This document shows, piece after piece, positions 21,134 to 24,965 of a stretch of DNA of 24,965 bases; position 1 is the stretch's first letter, and every line of letters starts with the position of its first letter. The stretch is from Andeanibacterium sp036384795. Lineage in GTDB: Bacteria; Pseudomonadota; Alphaproteobacteria; Sphingomonadales; Sphingomonadaceae. Below the pieces are notes generated by a model. That model searched no databases, was not told where the DNA came from, and saw nothing but the letters and a program-made list of their open reading frames with translations. The DNA lies in assembly GCA_036384795.1 (NCBI GenBank), contig DASVLP010000051.1:1-24965 (forward strand). Direction: 5' to 3'. The position numbers were made by a program, and so were the translations under genes.

Positions 21134-23613
21134 CCGCCGGCCTCCCGATCCACCTCGTCCTCCCGGACCTGCTCGCCGCCCTGAGCGCGCGCAATTCGGC
21201 GGTGCTGATCGCTCCCCCCGGGGCGGGCAAGACCACCGCGGCGGCGCCCGCGCTGCTGGGTGAGGCGTGGTGCAGCGGAACGATCATTCTCCTTTCGCCG
21301 CGCCGGGTCGCCGCGCGCGCCGCGGCCGAGCGGATGGCCGAACTGCTCGGCGAGAGGGCCGGCGAGACCATCGGCTACCGGACCAGGCTCGACAGCAAGC
21401 GCTCCGCGAGGACCCGCGTGCTGGTGATGACCGAGGCGATCTTCGTCGCGCAAGTGCTCGAAGATCCGGAACTGGCCGGCGTTTCGGCCGTGCTGTTCGA
21501 CGAAGCGCACGAGCGGCACCTCGATTCCGACCTCGGCCTCGCGCTCGCGATCGAGAGCCAGCAGGTATTGCGCGAGGACCTGCGCATCGTGGTGATGTCG
21601 GCGACGATCGACGGCGCGCGCTTTGCGCGGCTGCTCGATGGCGCGCCGGTGATCGAGAGCGAGGGCAAGGCGTTTCCGCTGCGGATAGAATGGCTCGGCG
21701 CGCGGCCCGAGCTGAGGATCGAGGACGCGATGACGTCTGCGATCCTCACGGCCTGGCGCGAGGAACAGGGCGACGTGCTCGCGTTCCTGCCGGGCGTGGG
21801 CGAGATCGAGCGGACCCGCGAGCGGCTGGCAGAGCGCCTCGCCGATGTGCCGATCCTGCCGCTGCACGGCCAGGTCGAGCCCGCCGCGCAGCGCACCGCG
21901 ATCGGGCGCGATTCTCAGGGCCGCCGCCGGATCGTGCTCGCGACCAGCATCGCCGAGACGTCGCTGACCCTCGACGGCGTTTCGGTGGTGGTCGACAGCG
22001 GGCTTGCCCGCCGCGCCGAGTTCGATCTGGCTGCCGGCGTGACGCATCTCGTCACGGCCCGCGCGAGCCAGGCGGCGGCGGGCCAGCGGGCGGGGCGCGC
22101 CGCGCGGCAAGGCCCGGGCGTCGCCTACCGCCTGTGGGAAGAAGCGGCGCACAAGGGCAGGCCCGAGTTCGATCCGCCGGAAATCCTAACCGCCGACCTC
22201 GCTTCGCTGGTTCTGTCGCTTGCGCGAGCCGGCATCGGCGATCCGGCTGCGCTCGCCTGGCTCGATCCGCTACCCGAGGCTGCGTTGTCGGCGGCACGCG
22301 GGAGGCTGTCGGAGCTTGGCGCATTGGACGCCGAGGGACGGGCCACCGGATTCGGTCGCAAGCTCGCGACGCTCGGGATGGAGCCGCCGCTGGCCGCGCT
22401 GGTGCTCTACGGCGTCGAGGCAGGCGTTAGGCACGATGCCGCGCGGCTCGCACTGTTGCTGCAGGAGCGCGGGCTGGGCGGACGCAGCGAGGATTTGGAT
22501 CAGCGCCTGTCGCGCTGGAACGGCGACCGCTCGCCGCGGGCGGAGGCCTCGCGCAAGCTGGCGGACGGCTGGGCGAAACGGGCCGAACAGTTGACCTCAA
22601 ATGAGCCCTCGCGCAGGCGGGGGCCTCCCGCTGGCCGGGACGAGGTCCCCGCCTGCGCGGGGACTCACCCAATACAGCTCGGCATCCTGCTCGCCCGCGC
22701 GTTGCCCGACAACCTAGCCAGACGGCGCGATGCTTCGGGCGAAAGCTGGCTCAGCGCCGGCGGGCGAGGCTACACGCTCGATCCCGCCTCGCCGCTGGCG
22801 CGCGCCGAGTGGCTGGCGATCGGTGACGCGCAGGGCCGGGCGCAAGGCGCGCGGATCACCGCCGCGTGGCCGCTTAGCGGGGAGGAAGTCGAGACGGGCC
22901 TGGCCCACCGGATCGAGCAGCGTTCGGTACTCAACTGGAACGAGAGCGCCGGCCGGGTCGAGGCGCGGCTCGAGCGAAGGCTCGGCGCGATTATCCTGGC
23001 GAGCGGGCCGGATTCCGCGCCCGACCCCGCCGCGCTCGCCGCCCTCCTGCTCGAGAAAGCGCGTGAGCGGCTGGGCGAGCTGCTCCCGGCCGAGCTGATC
23101 GCGCGGGCGAGATATGCGGCGCTCGACGCGCTCGATCCGGCGCGCCTGGCCGATGAAGCGGACGAATGGCTCGCCCCGCTGCTCGCAGGCCGCCGCGCCC
23201 TCGACTTGCCGAAAGGACAAATCGTCGATGCACTGCTGGGGCGCCTCGACTGGGACCAGCGCCAGCGCCTCGACCGGCTCGCCCCGCGCGAATGGGCCAG
23301 CCCGGCCGGAACCCACCACGCGATCGACTACGCCGCCGAGGGCGGGCCTTCGGTCGAAGTGCGGGTGCAGGCGTTGTTCGGGCTCGATCGCCACCCGACG
23401 GTCGGCCAAGGCGGCGAGCCGCTGCTGCTCCAGCTCACCAGCCCCGCCGGCCGCCCGATCCAGGCGACGCGCGACCTGCCGGCATTCTGGCGCGGAAGCT
23501 GGCGCGACGTGGTCAAGGACATGAAGGGCCGCTATCCCAAGCACCGCTGGCCCGACGAGCCGTGGGCCGAGGCGCCCAGCCTGAAAACCAAGAACGCGTT
23601 CAATCGTACTTGA
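21130..23613 (+). CDS. hrpB: ATP-dependent helicase HrpB
   Basis: The 827-residue protein is a full-length DEAH-box helicase of the HrpB type. Motifs are Walker A APPGAGKTT (28-36), DEAHER (124-129), MSATID (156-161), ATSIAETSLT (271-280) and QRAGRAARQGPG (319-330). A ratchet/HA2-like region and the HrpB-specific C-terminal domain follow, ending in the conserved KDMKGRYPKHRWPDEPW. HrpB is presumed to act on RNA, but its substrate is not known. The start is TTG at 21130, overlapping the stop of the Imm-5-like gene; MTAGLPIHLVLPDLLAAL aligns with the family start. Residues about 489-515 are encoded by a palindromic repeat inserted in frame in the linker between the core and C-terminal domain. 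All helicase motifs are intact, so it is probably functional. Confidence 0.95.
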   Translation: MTAGLPIHLVLPDLLAALSARNSAVLIAPPGAGKTTAAAPALLGEAWCSGTIILLSPRRVAARAAAERMAELLGERAGETIGYRTRLDSKRSARTRVLVMTEAIFVAQVLEDPELAGVSAVLFDEAHERHLDSDLGLALAIESQQVLREDLRIVVMSATIDGARFARLLDGAPVIESEGKAFPLRIEWLGARPELRIEDAMTSAILTAWREEQGDVLAFLPGVGEIERTRERLAERLADVPILPLHGQVEPAAQRTAIGRDSQGRRRIVLATSIAETSLTLDGVSVVVDSGLARRAEFDLAAGVTHLVTARASQAAAGQRAGRAARQGPGVAYRLWEEAAHKGRPEFDPPEILTADLASLVLSLARAGIGDPAALAWLDPLPEAALSAARGRLSELGALDAEGRATGFGRKLATLGMEPPLAALVLYGVEAGVRHDAARLALLLQERGLGGRSEDLDQRLSRWNGDRSPRAEASRKLADGWAKRAEQLTSNEPSRRRGPPAGRDEVPACAGTHPIQLGILLARALPDNLARRRDASGESWLSAGGRGYTLDPASPLARAEWLAIGDAQGRAQGARITAAWPLSGEEVETGLAHRIEQRSVLNWNESAGRVEARLERRLGAIILASGPDSAPDPAALAALLLEKARERLGELLPAELIARARYAALDALDPARLADEADEWLAPLLAGRRALDLPKGQIVDALLGRLDWDQRQRLDRLAPREWASPAGTHHAIDYAAEGGPSVEVRVQALFGLDRHPTVGQGGEPLLLQLTSPAGRPIQATRDLPAFWRGSWRDVVKDMKGRYPKHRWPDEPWAEAPSLKTKNAFNRT
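22603..22666. repeat. Palindromic repeat inserted in frame within hrpB
   Basis: Two 25-base arms (22603-22627 and 22642-22666) are reverse complements at 22 of 25 positions, separated by a 14-base loop. Each arm contains CGCAGGCGGGG or its complement. The reading frame stays open through it and encodes EPSRRRGPPAGRDEVPACAGTH, a low-complexity stretch foreign to HrpB. The core CCCCGCCTGCGCGGGGAC is a motif normally found in intergenic repeats of many proteobacteria. The arrangement is like the Rickettsia palindromic elements found within ORFs. Confidence 0.85.
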
Positions 23614-23646
23614 TTCGAGCGACGAATTTCGGGAAAGGCACGCTCC

Positions 23647-23925
23647 ATGTCCGCACGGATTTTCCAGCGCCCCAAGAATGCCATGCAGTCCGGCAAGGCC
23701 CGCACCGACGAATGGGTGCTCGAATTCGCCCCCGCCGAAGCCAAGAAGCCCGATCCGCTGATGGGCTGGGCCGGCAGCGGCGACATGCGGCAGCAGGTCG
23801 TGCTCACCTTTGCCAGCAAGGACGCAGCGAAGGAATACGTCGCCCGCTACGGCATCCCCGCGCGGGTCCACGCGACGCCGCCGCGCCACCTCAAGCTGCA
23901 GGCTTACGCGGATAATTTCCGGTAA
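23647..23925 (+). CDS. NADH dehydrogenase (complex I) accessory protein, NDUFS4-type
   Basis: The 92-residue protein matches the ETC complex I subunit family (NDUFS4/18 kDa, also called AQDQ): ARIFQRPKNAMQSGKARTDEWVLEFAP, a central DPLMGWAGSGDMRQQVVLTFASKDAAKEYVARYGI, and the C-terminal RHLKLQAYADNFR. In alphaproteobacteria and mitochondria it is a peripheral complex I subunit that stabilises the NADH-binding module. ATG at 23647 follows AAAGGCACGCTCC with a modest ribosome-binding site, 33 bases after hrpB. The nuo operon is elsewhere, which is normal for this gene. Length is typical of bacterial members. Confidence 0.93.
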   Translation: MSARIFQRPKNAMQSGKARTDEWVLEFAPAEAKKPDPLMGWAGSGDMRQQVVLTFASKDAAKEYVARYGIPARVHATPPRHLKLQAYADNFR

Positions 23926-23927
23926 TC

Positions 23928-24071
23928 GATCCTCCCTGTCGCGCAGCGATGGGGAGGGGGACCGCGACGCGCAGCGTCGTGGCGGAGGGGAATGGTGCGC
24001 CGTTGCCCCTCCGTCAGCCGCCTGACGGCGTCTGCCACCTCCCCATCCGGCGGAGCCGGACGGGGAGGATC
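23928..24071. repeat. Second copy of the inverted-repeat element (diverged)
   Basis: The element begins GATCCTCCC and ends GGGGAGGATC, with the same flanks as the copy at 2228-2355: TC before it and GGTGGAG after it. Its left terminal hairpin (GTCGCGCAGCGAT) and right terminal hairpin (TCCGGCGGAGCCGGA) have different stem sequences, but the CCTCCC...GGGGAGG frame is kept. The inner GGCGGAGGGG faces CCCCTCCGTC, and CAGCCGCCTGACGGCG forms another stem. It has no ORF and fills the gap between the NDUFS4-type gene and the SRP RNA. Confidence 0.85.
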
Positions 24072-24111
24072 GGTGGAGTTGCAATCCGCGCCGCACGCGG
24101 CCATATGCGCC

Positions 24112-24205
24112 GCCGGGAGTCGGTCGGACGTTTGCGTCCGCCAACCTGGTCAGGTCCGGAAGGAAGCAGCCACAACGGTCAGCGGCGGGTCGGCCGGCTC
24201 CTTTT
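24112..24205 (+). ncRNA. ffs: Small signal recognition particle RNA (4.5S)
   Basis: The conserved SRP core GGTCAGGTCCGGAAGGAAGC is at 24148-24167, followed by AGCCACAACGG; this holds the apical GGAA loop and the Ffh-binding internal loops. The distal stem closes GGAGTCGGTC (24116-24125) with GGCCGGCTCC (24192-24201), and CTTTTCCCC follows. The length of about 90-95 bases fits the bacterial small SRP type. Exact ends are estimated from the pairing. It guides ribosomes making membrane proteins to the membrane together with Ffh and FtsY. Its place just upstream of dnaX is common in alphaproteobacteria. Confidence 0.93.
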
Positions 24206-24246
24206 CCCCCTTCGACATTCAGGCCGCTTGCCCCTACCTAGGGCGC

Positions 24247-24965
24247 ATGGGCGATTCACCCGAAATCGAAGACGAAGAACTCGCACCGACCGCCGCCGAG
24301 CTCGAGGCGGCGGGGCAGTCGGCGATGTTCGGCGCGCCCGAGGAACCCGCGCCGAAGTCGGCCCCAACGCCGGCTCCGCAAGCCTCGAGCCAGCCCTATC
24401 GCGTGCTCGCGCGCAAATACCGGCCGCAGACCTTCGCCGAGCTGATCGGGCAGGATGCGATGGTCCAGACGCTCGGCAATGCGATCGCGCGCGGGCGGCT
24501 GGCGCATGCGTTCCTGATGACCGGGGTGCGCGGGGTCGGCAAGACCAGCACCGCGCGGCTGATCGCGAAGGCGCTCAACTGCATCGGGCCCGACGGGCAG
24601 GGCGGGCCGACGATCGACCCTTGCGGCAAATGCGAACCCTGCGTCGCGATCGCCGAAGGCCGCCACATCGACGTGATCGAAATGGACGCCGCTTCGCACA
24701 CCGGCGTCGACGACGTGCGCGAGATCATCGAGGCAGTCCGCTATGCCGCGGTCTCGGCGCGCTACAAGATCTACATCATCGACGAAGTTCACATGCTGTC
24801 GAAGAACGCCTTCAACGCGTTGCTCAAGACACTTGAGGAACCGCCCGAGCATGTGAAGTTCCTGTTCGCCACGACCGAGGTGAACAAGGTGCCGGTGACG
24901 GTGCTGTCGCGTTGCCAGCGATTCGATTTGCGGCGCATCCCGACCGACAAGCTCGCCGCGCATTT
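24247..24965 (+). CDS. dnaX: DNA polymerase III subunits gamma/tau, N-terminal part (cut by window edge)
   Basis: The reading frame is open from ATG at 24247 to the window end (239 codons plus two bases). After an acidic, Pro/Ala-rich leader of about 50 residues comes the DnaX core YRVLARKYRPQTFAELIGQD. It contains Walker A GVRGVGKT (93-100), the zinc-binding cysteines (Cys112, Cys126, Cys129, Cys132), Walker B with DEVHML (179-184) and the SRC arginine-finger motif (221-223). It is the clamp-loader ATPase that loads the sliding clamp at the replication fork. The N-terminal leader is seen in other alphaproteobacterial DnaX proteins. The C-terminal tau part is outside the window. The SRP RNA lies about 40 bases upstream. 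Confidence 0.97.
   Translation, partial: MGDSPEIEDEELAPTAAELEAAGQSAMFGAPEEPAPKSAPTPAPQASSQPYRVLARKYRPQTFAELIGQDAMVQTLGNAIARGRLAHAFLMTGVRGVGKTSTARLIAKALNCIGPDGQGGPTIDPCGKCEPCVAIAEGRHIDVIEMDAASHTGVDDVREIIEAVRYAAVSARYKIYIIDEVHMLSKNAFNALLKTLEEPPEHVKFLFATTEVNKVPVTVLSRCQRFDLRRIPTDKLAAH

Noticed and set aside
20836..22152. Minus-strand open frame of 438 codons opposite the Imm-5-like and hrpB genes
   Set aside because: Shadow frame rich in Arg, Ala and Gly; the plus-strand helicase motifs explain the sequence.
22714..24144. Minus-strand open frame of 476 codons opposite the hrpB end, the NDUFS4-type gene and the SRP RNA
   Set aside because: It runs across three real features and a repeat element, and has no recognisable domain.
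24111..24205. Apparent coding potential across the SRP RNA
   Set aside because: The conserved GGTCAGGTCCGGAAGGAAGC core and the closing stem show an RNA gene.
1..24965. CRISPR arrays, toxin-antitoxin pairs, restriction-modification or other defence clusters
   Set aside because: No regularly spaced repeats and no nuclease, methylase or toxin motifs were seen; the Imm-5-like gene alone is not evidence of a defence system.

Overview
The window is high-GC DNA, almost all coding, and reads like a chromosomal segment of a sphingomonad-type alphaproteobacterium (Sphingomonadales: Sphingomonadaceae or Erythrobacteraceae). Pointers are the aroQ-accB pair, a UrcA-family protein, an NDUFS4-type complex I accessory protein, a GTA-type three-TM holin, a CC0125/CC1285-family lipoprotein, DUF6456, candidate EcfG promoters (GGAAC-N16-CGTT), and a small SRP RNA just upstream of dnaX. 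No integrase, transposase, plasmid gene or CRISPR array was found. No stretch longer than 300 bases lacks a gene; the longest gaps (about 200-235 bases) are described as features.

Layout. Positions 1-793 hold accB (cut by the window edge) and aroQ on the minus strand, separated by a C/G-rich inverted repeat. Positions 899-2140 hold a compositionally odd putative lipoprotein gene facing an orphan GTA-type holin gene. A 128-base inverted-repeat element then leads directly into a fumarylacetoacetate-hydrolase-family gene. Next come a low-affinity iron permease family gene and a UrcA gene, each behind an EcfG-like promoter, and tRNA-Pro(GGG) with its terminator. Positions 4606-7531 are the yajC-secD-secF translocation operon, which meets a minus-strand XRE regulator plus GT4 glycosyltransferase pair tail to tail. 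A DUF6456 gene diverges from that pair across a short operator-like intergenic region.

Positions 9862-13833 are a run of minus-strand envelope, signalling and translation genes: a two-TM peptide, a CC0125/CC1285 lipoprotein, a tandem PilZ protein, a 66-residue protein and an Uup-like ABC-F ATPase. Positions 13966-18285 on the plus strand encode a SIMPL protein, a PepSY protein with an overlapping response-regulator/sensor-kinase pair, and a PAP2-family membrane phosphatase. Then come a minus-strand pair with ATGA overlap (chorismate mutase, PEP-mutase/isocitrate-lyase family enzyme), a plus-strand long-chain polyprenyl diphosphate synthase, an Imm-5-like gene with TTGA overlap to the helicase hrpB, an NDUFS4-type gene, another copy of the inverted-repeat element, the SRP RNA, and the start of dnaX.

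Most genes are housekeeping. The most interesting signals are non-coding or structural: a palindromic element embedded in frame in hrpB, a dispersed inverted-repeat family with conserved ends, a possible three-gene general-stress regulon defined by promoter motifs, the regulator/glycosyltransferase/DUF6456 locus with its half-sites, and the foreign-looking lipoprotein gene beside an orphan holin. No clearly new multi-gene defence or mobile system is visible.
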